This document shows positions 1 through 10,009 of a DNA stretch of 34,248 bases, piece by piece (position 1 is the stretch's first letter; each line of letters opens with the position of its first letter). The stretch spans positions 1-34,248 of the forward strand of contig NZ_JAIYEP010000048.1 of assembly GCF_020515525.1 (NCBI RefSeq). Reading direction: 5' to 3'. This DNA is from Rhodococcus yananensis (GTDB lineage: Bacteria; Actinomycetota; Actinomycetes; Mycobacteriales; Mycobacteriaceae). The notes under the pieces were generated by a model. That model saw nothing but the letters and a program-made list of their open reading frames with translations, did not search any database and was not told the DNA's origin. Position numbers and translations under genes: made by a program.

Positions 1-20
1 CCCCGGCACTCGTGCCGGGG
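1..20 (-). terminator. GC-rich hairpin downstream of hsaB
   Basis: CCCCGGCAC and GTGCCGGGG form a perfect 9-bp stem around two bases (in practice a 4-base loop). It begins 22 bases after the hsaB stop codon on the minus strand, so it is well placed to end the hsaADCB transcript. No T-run is visible in the window, so factor-independent termination is only inferred. Confidence 0.55.
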
Positions 21-41
21 CCCGCCGCTACGTACCGACGT

Positions 42-2466
<2,425 letters not shown>

Positions 2467-3642
2467 CTAGACCATCGTGTCCGTGAGCGGCAGACCGAAT
2501 TCGGCGCCGCCGAACATGACGTAGGCCCGTTCGGCGTCGTTCGCGGCGTGCACCCGGCCGGCATGGGCGTCACGCCAGAACCGTTGGATCGGTGTGCCGT
2601 TGGCCAGTGCGGTGGCTCCGGAGTTCTCGAAGAGAAGGTCGATGGACGCAATGGCCCGGCCGGTCGCGCGCACCTGGTCACGGCGGGCGCGGAGGCGCAG
2701 TTCGATGGGCACCTCCTTGCCCTCGAGCAGGTACGCGTACTCGTCGGCGACGTTCCCCGACAGCTGACGCCAGGCGGCGTCGATGTCGCTGGAGGCCTCC
2801 GCGATGCGGACCTTCGAGAACGGATCGTCCTTGGCCTTCTCCCCCGCGTACGCGGCCCGGACCCGCTTGCCCTGGTGTTCGACGTGCGCGTCGTACGCGC
2901 CGTACGCCATGCCGACGATGGGCGTGGAGATGGTGGTGGGGTGGATGGTGCCCCAGGGCATCCGGTAGACCGGCGCGGTGTTGCGCTCGAGCCCGGGCGA
3001 CGCCAGATCGTTCATGGTCTTGAAGCTCAGGAACCGGTGCCGCGGCACGAACACGTCCTTGACGACGACGGTGTTCGATCCGGTGCCGCGCAGGCCGACG
3101 ACGTTCCAGACGTCGTCGATCTCGTAGTCGGTCCGCGGGATCAGGAAGCTGCCGAAATCGACGGGACGGCCGTCCTTGATGACCGGGCCACCGACGACGA
3201 CCCAGTCTGCATGGTCGCAACCCGACGACCAGGCCCACGCCCCGTTGACCGTGTAGCCGCCGTCGACGACCTGGCCGGCGCCCATCGGCGCGTACGACGA
3301 CGAGATGCGCACGTCGGTGTCGGTGCCCCAGACATCCTCCTGGGCCTGCTGGTCGAACAGGGCGAGGTGCCAGTTGTGGACACCGATGATGCCCGCGACC
3401 CAACCGGTGGACCCGCATGCGCTCGCGATGGTGCGGACGGCGGTGTAGAAGGTCACCGGATCGGCTTCGTAGCCGCCCCACTGCGCCGGTTGCAGGAGCT
3501 TGAAGAAGCCGATCTCCTGGAGCGCCTTGATCGACTCGTCGGGGATACGGCGCAGATCCTCGGTTTCCTGCGCACGTTCGCGCAGGCTGGGCAGCAGAGC
3601 CTCGATCCGCTGCAGTACCTCGTGGCTGTCGTGGTCACCCAC
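2467..3642 (-). CDS. hsaA: HsaA, 3-HSA hydroxylase, oxygenase component
   Basis: This flavin-dependent monooxygenase of the acyl-CoA dehydrogenase fold (391 residues) works with HsaB to hydroxylate the phenolic secosteroid 3-HSA to the catechol 3,4-DHSA. Typical segments are SACGSTGWVAGIIGVHNW near residues 75-92 and GLRGTGSNTVVVKDVFVP near 193-210. The C-terminal RDAHAGRVHAAND segment (about 358-370) carries the family's active-site histidine. I chose the GTG at 3642 because GGGAG lies at a suitable distance upstream and the family N-terminus begins here. The open frame runs further upstream into kshA without similarity. It is the first gene of the operon, and its promoter region carries a KstR-like operator at 3687-3700. 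Confidence 0.95.
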   Translation of the reverse strand: MGDHDSHEVLQRIEALLPSLRERAQETEDLRRIPDESIKALQEIGFFKLLQPAQWGGYEADPVTFYTAVRTIASACGSTGWVAGIIGVHNWHLALFDQQAQEDVWGTDTDVRISSSYAPMGAGQVVDGGYTVNGAWAWSSGCDHADWVVVGGPVIKDGRPVDFGSFLIPRTDYEIDDVWNVVGLRGTGSNTVVVKDVFVPRHRFLSFKTMNDLASPGLERNTAPVYRMPWGTIHPTTISTPIVGMAYGAYDAHVEHQGKRVRAAYAGEKAKDDPFSKVRIAEASSDIDAAWRQLSGNVADEYAYLLEGKEVPIELRLRARRDQVRATGRAIASIDLLFENSGATALANGTPIQRFWRDAHAGRVHAANDAERAYVMFGGAEFGLPLTDTMV

Positions 3643-3686
3643 TGGACGCTCCCGTCTGTTCAGGAATTGATCTCCGCACCCAAGAC

Positions 3687-3700
3687 TAGAACATGTTCTC
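3687..3700 (-). promoter_or_regulatory. KstR-like operator in front of hsaA
   Basis: TAGAACATGTTCTC fits the KstR operator TnnAACnnGTTnnA except for the final base. It lies 45 bases upstream of the hsaA start and is nearly palindromic (AGAACATGTTCT). It probably lets KstR control hsaADCB. This is the only imperfect one of the five KstR-like sites in the window. Confidence 0.75.
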
Positions 3701-3744
3701 ATTTGTGTCGAGGGTGGGCGTCGACGCAGGTCCACGCGTCGACG

Positions 3745-3764
3745 TCGGGGACGAAAGTCCCCGA
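3745..3764. promoter_or_regulatory. Perfect dyad in the hsaA-kshA promoter, DosR-box-like
   Basis: TCGGGGAC and GTCCCCGA are exact inverted repeats separated by GAAA. On the minus strand the core reads GGGACTTTCGTCCC, which differs at one position from the inner part of the mycobacterial DosR box (GGGACTWWAGTCCC). It sits between the two KstR-like sites of the divergent promoter. It may be a second operator or an RNA hairpin. Related elements occur at 24374-24388, 26661-26674 and 31300-31314. Confidence 0.5.
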
Positions 3765-3789
3765 AACCTTCCCCTCGGCGGCAATGTTC

Positions 3790-3803
3790 TATAACGTGTT
3801 CTA
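3790..3803 (+). promoter_or_regulatory. KstR operator overlapping the kshA promoter
   Basis: TATAACGTGTTCTA matches TnnAACnnGTTnnA at every fixed position. Its first six bases, TATAAC, look like a -10 element, so KstR binding would block RNA polymerase directly. That would place transcription start near 3802, giving a leader of about 30 bases with the GAAAGGAAG ribosome-binding site at 3815-3823. The 17 bases 3787-3803 are identical to 5444-5460 in front of kstD. Confidence 0.88.
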
Positions 3804-3832
3804 GCAAGACATCCGAAAGGAAGTGAACGGAC

Positions 3833-4990
3833 ATGGCGCAGATTCGTGAGATCGACGTGGGTGCCGCGCGGACGCGTTTCGCGCGCGGCTGGCACTGTAT
3901 CGGCCTGGAGAGCGAGTTCCTCGACGGCAAACCGCACTCGATCGAGGCCTTCGGTACCAAACTCGTAGTCTTCGCGGACAGCCAGAACAAGCTCCACGTG
4001 CTCGACGCATACTGCCGGCACATGGGCGGTGACCTGAGCCAGGGCACGGTCAAGGGCGACTCGATCGCATGCCCGTTCCACGATTGGCGCTGGGGCGGCA
4101 ACGGCAAGTGCACCGACATTCCCTACGCTCGCCGGGTGCCGCCGATCGCGCGGACCCGCTCATGGGTCACGCTGCAGGAGAACAAGCAGCTGTTCATCTG
4201 GAACGACCCCGAGGGCAATCCGCCTCCCGAGGACGTCACGATCCCGAAGCTGCCCGAGGTGTTCACCGACGAGTGGACCGACTGGACGTGGAACCGGATC
4301 CTCGTCGAGGGATCGAACTGCCGCGAGATCGTGGACAACGTCGTCGACATGGCGCACTTCTTCTACGTTCACTTCGGGTTCCCGAAGTACTTCAAGAACG
4401 TCTTCGAGGGGCACGTCGCGTCGCAGTACCTGCAGAACCACGGCCGGCCCGACGTCGGAGCGATGGGTACGCAGTACGGGGAGTCGATCCTCGATTCCGA
4501 GGCGTCGTACTTCGGTCCGTCGTACATGGTCAACTGGCTGCACAACAACTACGGCGGCTACAAGGTCGAGAGCATCCTGATCAACTGCCACTACCCGGTC
4601 GATCAGGACTCGTTCGTCCTCATGTACGGCGTGGCCGTGGAGAAGCCGAAGGGCCTCGACGACGCCACGACCACCAAGCTCGCCACGAAGTTCACCGAGG
4701 GCGTCGCGATGGGTTTCGAGCAGGACGTCGCGATCTGGAAGAACAAGACCAAGATCGAGAATCCGCTCCTGTGCGAGGAGGACGGCCCCGTCTACCAGTT
4801 GCGCCGCTGGTACGACCAGTTCTATGTCGACGTCGCAGACGTCGACCCCAAGGCCACCCAGCGGTTCGAGTTCGAGATCGACACGACCAGGGCCGTCGAG
4901 GCCTGGCAACGCGAGGTCGACGAGAATCTCGCCCGCCAGGCCGCCGAGAAGGCGGCCGCGGAGACCACCGAGCACAAGACCGGAGTGTGA
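3833..4990 (+). CDS. kshA: KshA, 3-ketosteroid 9-alpha-hydroxylase oxygenase
   Basis: This Rieske non-haem iron oxygenase (385 residues) hydroxylates C9 of 3-ketosteroids. Combined with KstD dehydrogenation at C1-C2, this opens ring B. The Rieske [2Fe-2S] ligands are Cys61 and His63 (CRHMGG) with Cys80 and His83 (CPFHDW). The mononuclear iron ligands are His175 and His180 (DMAHFFYVHF) with Asp298 (FEQDVAIWKNK). All are offset by six from M. tuberculosis KshA. The ATG at 3833 has GAAAGGAAG upstream. It is divergent from hsaA and has a KstR operator over its promoter. The ferredoxin reductase partner KshB is not encoded nearby. Rhodococci often carry several KshA copies, so which steroid it prefers cannot be read from sequence alone. 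Confidence 0.96.
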   Translation: MAQIREIDVGAARTRFARGWHCIGLESEFLDGKPHSIEAFGTKLVVFADSQNKLHVLDAYCRHMGGDLSQGTVKGDSIACPFHDWRWGGNGKCTDIPYARRVPPIARTRSWVTLQENKQLFIWNDPEGNPPPEDVTIPKLPEVFTDEWTDWTWNRILVEGSNCREIVDNVVDMAHFFYVHFGFPKYFKNVFEGHVASQYLQNHGRPDVGAMGTQYGESILDSEASYFGPSYMVNWLHNNYGGYKVESILINCHYPVDQDSFVLMYGVAVEKPKGLDDATTTKLATKFTEGVAMGFEQDVAIWKNKTKIENPLLCEEDGPVYQLRRWYDQFYVDVADVDPKATQRFEFEIDTTRAVEAWQREVDENLARQAAEKAAAETTEHKTGV

Positions 4991-4992
4991 CG

Positions 4993-5325
4993 ATGTCCTC
5001 GACCTGGGCCAAGGCCCCCGACTTCGCCGGTAGCCCGGTCCGGGTCGAGGCCGTCCGCGCACAGACCGCCCGCGACAAGCAGACCTACCTCGACGCGGGA
5101 CTCCACGAGGTGCAGTGCCGCGCGTGCGGAACCTGCGTGCTGGTCCAGAAGAACAGCTTCCGGCACACCAGCATCCAGTGGCAGGGCGACCCGACGCAGG
5201 TGTGCCCGGAGTTCACCGGGGCGGGAGGCGCACGAGGATCCCGGCAGACGTGCCCGCGGCTGCTCGGCAGCATCGATCACGCCGTCATGGAAGGCCTCCT
5301 CGAGGTGCGGGACCCCGAGGCCTGA
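4993..5325 (+). CDS. Small Cys-rich protein downstream of kshA
   Basis: This 110-residue protein of unrecognised function starts two bases after the kshA stop and is surely co-transcribed with it. It has five cysteines in a central CRACGTC motif (CxxCxxC, about residues 43-49) followed by two Cys-Pro pairs (VCPEF and TCPRLL). The spacing could hold zinc or an iron-sulfur cluster. There is no signal peptide or membrane segment, and the N-terminal third is charged and helical in appearance. By position it may help KshA, for example in electron transfer, cluster assembly or stability, but this is inference. I do not recognise a named family. Small hypothetical proteins next to kshA also occur in mycobacteria. 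Confidence 0.85.
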   Translation: MSSTWAKAPDFAGSPVRVEAVRAQTARDKQTYLDAGLHEVQCRACGTCVLVQKNSFRHTSIQWQGDPTQVCPEFTGAGGARGSRQTCPRLLGSIDHAVMEGLLEVRDPEA

Positions 5326-5360
5326 CGGCCGGCCCCACCGCATCCTCGACCCCACACATG

Positions 5361-5372
5361 GAACACGTGTTC
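5361..5372. promoter_or_regulatory. 12-bp perfect palindrome in the kstD promoter region
   Basis: GAACACGTGTTC is a perfect palindrome about 90 bases upstream of kstD. It resembles a KstR half-site pair but has AAC and GTT four bases apart instead of two, so it does not fit the KstR rule. It could bind another regulator, or be a weak or displaced KstR site. Confidence 0.35.
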
Positions 5373-5446
5373 GTTGTCGGCGATCGATCAAGTCCTGACG
5401 TCACATACTCACTGGCAGAAAGGATGGACTCGACACCCCCTGATTC

Positions 5447-5460
5447 TATAACGTGTTCTA
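5447..5460 (+). promoter_or_regulatory. KstR operator abutting the kstD start codon
   Basis: TATAACGTGTTCTA is a full match to TnnAACnnGTTnnA and is identical to the kshA site. It ends one base before the ATG of kstD at 5462. If TATAAC is the -10 element, transcription starts at or within about two bases of the ATG, so the mRNA is probably leaderless. No ribosome-binding site lies between operator and start. Confidence 0.88.
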
Positions 5461-5461
5461 C

Positions 5462-7174
5462 ATGACCCAGGAGGAGTACGACATCGTCGTCGTCGGCAGC
5501 GGTGCCGGCGGCATGACGGCCGCGATCACCGCCGCACGCAAGGGCGCACGCGTCGTTCTGATCGAGAAGGCCCCGCATTTCGGTGGTTCGAGTGCGCGCT
5601 CCGGCGGTGGCGTGTGGATCCCGAACAACGACAACCTGAAGGCCGCGGGTGTCGACGACACCCCGGACGCCGCCCGCACCTACCTGCACAGCATCATCGG
5701 CGACGATGTTCCCGCCGATCGCATCGACACCTACATCGATCGCGGCCCCGAGATGCTGCGGTTCGTCCAGAAGTACAGCGCGCTCGAACTCCAATGGGTC
5801 CCGGGATATTCCGACTACTACCCCGAGGCGCCCGGTGGACGGGCGGGGGGACGCTCGGTCGAACCCAAGCCGTTCGACGGCACACGCCTCGGCGACGACC
5901 TCGCCCTCCTCGAACCCGACTACGTCAAGGCCCCCACCAATTTCGTCATCACCCAGGCCGACTACAAGTGGCTCAACCTGCTCATCCGCAACCCCCGGGG
6001 TCCGCTGCGCGCCGCCCGGGTCGGCGCCCGGTTCGTCTGGGCGAAGCTCACCGGCAAGAACCTGCTGGTGCGCGGCCAGGCGCTCATGGCCGGCCTGTAC
6101 CTCGGCCTCCGCGACGCCGGCGTGCCGTTGCTCCTCGGCACTGCCCTGACCGAACTCGTCGTCGAGGACGGCGCGGTGCGCGGCGTCCGCGTCACCCACG
6201 ACGGACACGAACGGGTCATCCGTGCCACGCGCGGCGTGGTGCTCGCGTCCGGCGGATTCGAGCACAACGCCGCGATGCGCGCGCAATACCAGCGCCAGCC
6301 CATCGGCACCGAATGGACCGTCGGTGCCGAGGCCAACACCGGCGACGGTATTCTCGCGGGCCAGAATGCAGGTGCAGCAGTAGATTTCATGGACGACGCC
6401 TGGTGGGGGCCGTCCTTTCCGCTCACGGGCGGCCCGTGGTTCGCGTTGTCCGAACGAAGCCTGCCCGGTTGCATCGTCGTCAACGGCGACGGCAAGCGGT
6501 TCGTCAACGAATCCGCCCCGTACGTCGAGGCCACGCACGCGATGTACGGCGGCGAGCACGGTCGCGGCGAGGGACCCGGCGAGAACATTCCGTGCTGGAT
6601 GATCCTCGACCAGCGCTACCGCAACCGGTACACGTTCGCGGGCATCACCCCGGGACAACCGTTCCCGAAACGCTGGTTCAAGGCCGGGGTGATGGTCAAG
6701 GCCGACACCGTCGCCGAACTCGCCGAGAAGATCGGCGTGCCCGCCACCGCGCTCGGCGAGACGGTGGAGCGTTTCAACGGCTTCGCCCGCACCGGCAAGG
6801 ACGAAGACTTCGGTCGCGGCGAATCGAAATACGACCACTACTACGGCGATCCGCGCAACAAGCCCAACCCGAGCCTCGCGGAGATCGGCAAGGCACCCTT
6901 CTACGCGATCAAGATGGTGCCCGGCGACCTCGGCACCAAGGGCGGTCTGGTCACCGACGTCGACGCCCGCGTGCTGCGCGAGGACGGATCCGTCATCGAC
7001 GGTCTGTACGCGGCGGGCAATGTCGGCGCCCCGGTCATGGGCCACACCTACGCCGGTCCCGGCGCGACGATCGGTCCGGCCATGACGTTCGGGTACCTGG
7101 CCGTCCTCGACATCCTCGACGAGGGTGACCTGTCGCCGGAATCGGACGTGGCCGAAACCGCCGAACAACACTAG
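5462..7174 (+). CDS. kstD: KstD, 3-ketosteroid delta-1-dehydrogenase
   Basis: This FAD enzyme (570 residues) introduces the C1-C2 double bond into 3-ketosteroids. With KshA it triggers ring-B opening. It has the dinucleotide motif VVGSGAGGMTAA near residues 11-22, then SARSGGGVWIPNN (about 44-56), the GYSDYYPEAPGGRAGGRS block, the WTVGAEANTGDGI segment and the C-terminal MGHTYAGPGATIGPAMTFGY. That last block contains the catalytic tyrosine and glycine of the family. The overall sequence is much closer to M. tuberculosis KstD (Rv3537) than to rhodococcal KstD1. That suggests the KstD3-like group, which prefers 5-alpha-reduced substrates, but substrate preference is inference. I chose ATG 5462; a GTG at 5453 lies inside the KstR operator. 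A strong hairpin follows the stop. Confidence 0.95.
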   Translation: MTQEEYDIVVVGSGAGGMTAAITAARKGARVVLIEKAPHFGGSSARSGGGVWIPNNDNLKAAGVDDTPDAARTYLHSIIGDDVPADRIDTYIDRGPEMLRFVQKYSALELQWVPGYSDYYPEAPGGRAGGRSVEPKPFDGTRLGDDLALLEPDYVKAPTNFVITQADYKWLNLLIRNPRGPLRAARVGARFVWAKLTGKNLLVRGQALMAGLYLGLRDAGVPLLLGTALTELVVEDGAVRGVRVTHDGHERVIRATRGVVLASGGFEHNAAMRAQYQRQPIGTEWTVGAEANTGDGILAGQNAGAAVDFMDDAWWGPSFPLTGGPWFALSERSLPGCIVVNGDGKRFVNESAPYVEATHAMYGGEHGRGEGPGENIPCWMILDQRYRNRYTFAGITPGQPFPKRWFKAGVMVKADTVAELAEKIGVPATALGETVERFNGFARTGKDEDFGRGESKYDHYYGDPRNKPNPSLAEIGKAPFYAIKMVPGDLGTKGGLVTDVDARVLREDGSVIDGLYAAGNVGAPVMGHTYAGPGATIGPAMTFGYLAVLDILDEGDLSPESDVAETAEQH

Positions 7175-7182
7175 GGTGCTGC

Positions 7183-7205
7183 CGCCGGGGCCTGTGGCCC
7201 CGGCG
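7183..7205 (+). terminator. Hairpin between kstD and hsd4B
   Basis: CGCCGGGGCC and GGCCCCGGCG form a 10-bp perfect stem with a TGT loop, nine bases after the kstD stop. There is no T-run. It may partly terminate or stabilise the kstD transcript, lowering expression of the genes behind it. Confidence 0.6.
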
Positions 7206-7246
7206 ATCCCGACCGCTCGTCGAACGGACCTCGAAAGGACCCGTCT

Positions 7247-8107
7247 GTGCCCATCGACCCGTCAGTCGCCATCGGTGCCGAACTGCCCGCCCAGGAATTC
7301 TCGTGGACCGGCAGCGACGTCCAGCTCTACCATCTCGGCCTCGGAGCCGGCGCCCGTCCCACCGATGCGGGCGAACTGCGCTACCTGCGTGACGGCGACC
7401 CGCAGGTGTTGCCGACATTCGCGACGGTCGCGGCGACCTTCCACGCGACCGAGCCGCCGAAGGTGTCGTTCCCCGGTGTCGAGATCGACCTCGCGAAGGT
7501 CGTGCACGGCAGCCAGGAGATCGTCGTGCACCGCCCGATTCCGGCGTCGGGGTCGGGCCGGACCGTCACCCGCGTCGCCGAAGCATGGGACAAGGGCAAG
7601 GCCGCCGTCATCGTGCAGGAGTCGACCACCGAGGATGCCGACGGCGAGCCCCTGTGGACGGCGCGGTCCTCCATCTTCGCCCGCGGCGAAGGCGGATTCG
7701 GTGGCGAACGCGGTCCGTCGGAGGCGGTCGACTATCCCGAACGCGAACCCGACGCCGAGTTCGACGTCCCGACCCTGCCCCAGCAGGCACTGCTGTACCG
7801 CCTGTGCGGCGACCGCAATCCCCTGCACTCCGACCCGGAGTTCGCGAAGAACGCCGGATTCCCCGCTCCGATCCTGCACGGACTGTGCACGTACGGAACG
7901 GTGTGCAAGGCGGTCACCGATCGTCTCCTCGATGCGGACGTGTCCCGTGTCGCCGGCTTCCGCGCGCGGTTCGCGGGAGTGGTGTTCCCCGGCGAGACCC
8001 TGCGGGTGCGCGTGTGGAACGAAGGTGACCGTCTGCTCGCCACCGCTGCCGTCGTCGACCGTGATCTCGCCCCCGCCCTCGCCGATGTGGTCCTCACCGT
8101 CTCCTGA
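7247..8107 (+). CDS. hsd4B: Hsd4B-type MaoC enoyl-CoA hydratase
   Basis: This 286-residue double hot-dog protein of the MaoC/R-hydratase family is predicted to hydrate 2-enoyl-CoA intermediates during steroid side-chain beta-oxidation. The C-terminal hot-dog has the hydratase motif GDRNPLHSDPEFA, with Asp189, Asn191 and His194 as the expected active site, followed by PILHGLCTYG. The length equals M. tuberculosis Rv3538, which also sits next to kstD, so the pair is conserved. The start is GTG 7247, with GAAAGGA at about nine bases. The gene follows a hairpin after kstD and is 30 bases from the cholesterol oxidase gene. The exact chain-length step (C8 versus C5 side chain) is not visible. Confidence 0.85.
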   Translation: MPIDPSVAIGAELPAQEFSWTGSDVQLYHLGLGAGARPTDAGELRYLRDGDPQVLPTFATVAATFHATEPPKVSFPGVEIDLAKVVHGSQEIVVHRPIPASGSGRTVTRVAEAWDKGKAAVIVQESTTEDADGEPLWTARSSIFARGEGGFGGERGPSEAVDYPEREPDAEFDVPTLPQQALLYRLCGDRNPLHSDPEFAKNAGFPAPILHGLCTYGTVCKAVTDRLLDADVSRVAGFRARFAGVVFPGETLRVRVWNEGDRLLATAAVVDRDLAPALADVVLTVS

Positions 8108-8137
8108 GACCACCCTGTCCCGGAAAGCAGTTCAGAG

Positions 8138-9883
8138 ATGACAATTCGAGATCGATCGCCGCGCCTGTCGCGGAGAGGCTTCCTCGCCGCCGGCGCCGGC
8201 GCCGTCGCTGCCACCGCCGTCGCCGGATGGACTCCGGCGTACGCGATCCCGCTCGGCTCACCCGAGGCGACGCTTCCCGCGCCGCCGTCCTTCCCCGACG
8301 GAATCGTGCTCGAGCAGCAGGCGTACCAGAACTGGTCGAAAGAGATCATGTTCGACTCGGTGTGGACCTGCGTCCCGCGCAACGCGGACGACGTCGTCCG
8401 GTTGGTCAACTGGGCACACCAGAACGGGTACACCATCCGCCCCCGGGGTGCCATGCACGGGTGGACGCCGTTGACCGTGGTCAACGGGGCGCCCGTCGAC
8501 CGGGTCATCCTCGCGGACACGATGGTCCACCTGAACGGGGTGAACGTGCATCCCGGAGGTGACCCCGCGACCGTCACGGCCGGACCGGGCGCCACCCTCG
8601 ACGCCATCACGTCGGCGCTGCAGGAACACGGGTTGGGACTCGCGAACCTGCCCGCCCCCGGTGTGCTGTCGATCGCGGGTTCGCTCGCGGTCAACGCGCA
8701 CGGTGCCGCACTGCCCGCCGACGGGGAGGCGCCCGTCGCGGGGCACACCTTCGGCTCGCTGAGCAATCTCGTCACCGAACTCACCGCGGTCGTCTGGGAC
8801 GGAAACGCGTACTCGCTGCGCACGTTCAACCGCGCCGATCCCGACATCACGCCGCTGCTCACCAACCTCGGGCGCACGTTCCTGACGTCCGTGACGTTGC
8901 AGGCCGGACCGAACTACCGGATGCGATGCGTCAGCACCACCGACGTCGACTGGCGTGAACTGTTCGCACCCGCCGGTGCCCCCGGCCGCACCTTCGAATC
9001 GCACATCCGGGAATCCGGTCGCGCCGAGGCCATCTGGTATCCGTTCACCGACAAGCCGTGGATGAAGGTGTGGTCGGTCGCCCCGGAGAAGCCTGCGTCG
9101 TCGCGTGAGGTGACCGGACCGTACAACTATCCGTTCTCCGACAACGTGCCCGAATCCGTCACCGACATCATCGGTCGGATCACGGCGGGAAACACCCAGA
9201 TCGCACCGGCGTTCGGGCAGACGTACTACGGCGTGACCGTCGCGGGACTGGCCGCGACGAACTCGTCGGACATCTGGGGATGGTCGAAGGATCTGCAGTT
9301 CTACATCAAGGCGACGACGCTGCGCCTGACCGAGGGCGGCGGCGCAGTGCTCACGAACCGCGCGAACATCGCGACCGTCATCCACGATTTCGCACAGTGG
9401 TTCCATGAGCGGATCGAGCACTACCGGGCACTCGGCGAGTACCCGCTCAACGGGCCCGTCGAGATCCGGTGCTGCGGCCTCGACCGGGACGAGGACGTCC
9501 GCGTCCCGTCCGCCGGGCCGCCGACGATCGCCTCGACCCGGCCACGCCCCGACCATCCCGAATGGGACACCGCGATCTGGCTGAACGTGCTCGGTGTTCC
9601 CGGCACCCCGGGGATGTTCGCGTTCTACCGCGAGATGGAGCAGTGGATGCGCTCACGGTACAACGGCAGCGATTCTACGTTCCGGCCCGAATGGTCGAAG
9701 GGGTGGGCGTTCGGCCCCGAGTGGCCGTACACCGACACCGCGATCATCACCCAGGGCCTGCCCGACACCTACCGGGAAGGCGTTCCCTCGGACGAGAACT
9801 GGGATTCCGCCCGGGCGGTGTACAACCGACTCGATCCGCACCGGGTGTTCAGCAACACGTTCATGGACCAACTGCTGCCGTAG
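8138..9883 (+). CDS. Class II cholesterol oxidase, Tat-exported, covalent FAD
   Basis: This 581-residue flavoprotein of the vanillyl-alcohol oxidase fold oxidises and isomerises cholesterol to cholest-4-en-3-one with release of hydrogen peroxide. The N-terminus has a twin-arginine signal (SRRGFLA, residues 11-17), a hydrophobic stretch and a likely cut after AYA at residue 36. The FAD is probably bound covalently to His107 in RPRGAMHGWTPL. The active-site Glu442 and Arg444 lie in PVEIRCCGLD, and a further Glu297 precedes IWYPF. From memory it is strikingly close along its length to Brevibacterium sterolicum type II oxidase. It starts 30 bases after hsd4B with a GGAAAG ribosome-binding site and is followed by a very strong terminator. 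Confidence 0.93.
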   Translation: MTIRDRSPRLSRRGFLAAGAGAVAATAVAGWTPAYAIPLGSPEATLPAPPSFPDGIVLEQQAYQNWSKEIMFDSVWTCVPRNADDVVRLVNWAHQNGYTIRPRGAMHGWTPLTVVNGAPVDRVILADTMVHLNGVNVHPGGDPATVTAGPGATLDAITSALQEHGLGLANLPAPGVLSIAGSLAVNAHGAALPADGEAPVAGHTFGSLSNLVTELTAVVWDGNAYSLRTFNRADPDITPLLTNLGRTFLTSVTLQAGPNYRMRCVSTTDVDWRELFAPAGAPGRTFESHIRESGRAEAIWYPFTDKPWMKVWSVAPEKPASSREVTGPYNYPFSDNVPESVTDIIGRITAGNTQIAPAFGQTYYGVTVAGLAATNSSDIWGWSKDLQFYIKATTLRLTEGGGAVLTNRANIATVIHDFAQWFHERIEHYRALGEYPLNGPVEIRCCGLDRDEDVRVPSAGPPTIASTRPRPDHPEWDTAIWLNVLGVPGTPGMFAFYREMEQWMRSRYNGSDSTFRPEWSKGWAFGPEWPYTDTAIITQGLPDTYREGVPSDENWDSARAVYNRLDPHRVFSNTFMDQLLP

Positions 9884-9918
9884 TCGGCGTCCGCTTCCGG
9901 CAGCGCACGACAGCACAG

Positions 9919-9960
9919 CACGGCGAGGGGTTCCGCCGCCCGGCGGAACCCCTCGCCGTG
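9919..9960 (+). terminator. Strong hairpin terminator after the cholesterol oxidase gene
   Basis: Two 19-base arms (9919-9937 and 9942-9960) are exact inverted repeats with a GCCC loop. The stem holds GGCGAGGGGTTCCGCC. It begins 35 bases after the stop and closes the kstD-to-oxidase transcription unit. Confidence 0.85.
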
Positions 9961-10009
9961 TCTCACCTCGCCACACACCGCACCACGTGCGTTGTTAGGG
10001 TCGGTCACC

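Noticed and set aside
3643-4119. Upstream extension of the hsaA frame into kshA
   Set aside because: The added 159 residues have no similarity and would cover the KstR operators and the divergent promoter; GTG 3642 has a proper ribosome-binding site.
4069-4992. Upstream extension of the Cys-rich protein frame into kshA
   Set aside because: This is an alternate frame of kshA rich in Arg; the ATG at 4993 fits coupling to kshA.
5285-7171. A 628-codon minus-strand open frame opposite kstD
   Set aside because: It is a shadow of kstD, with low-complexity composition and no recognisable motif.
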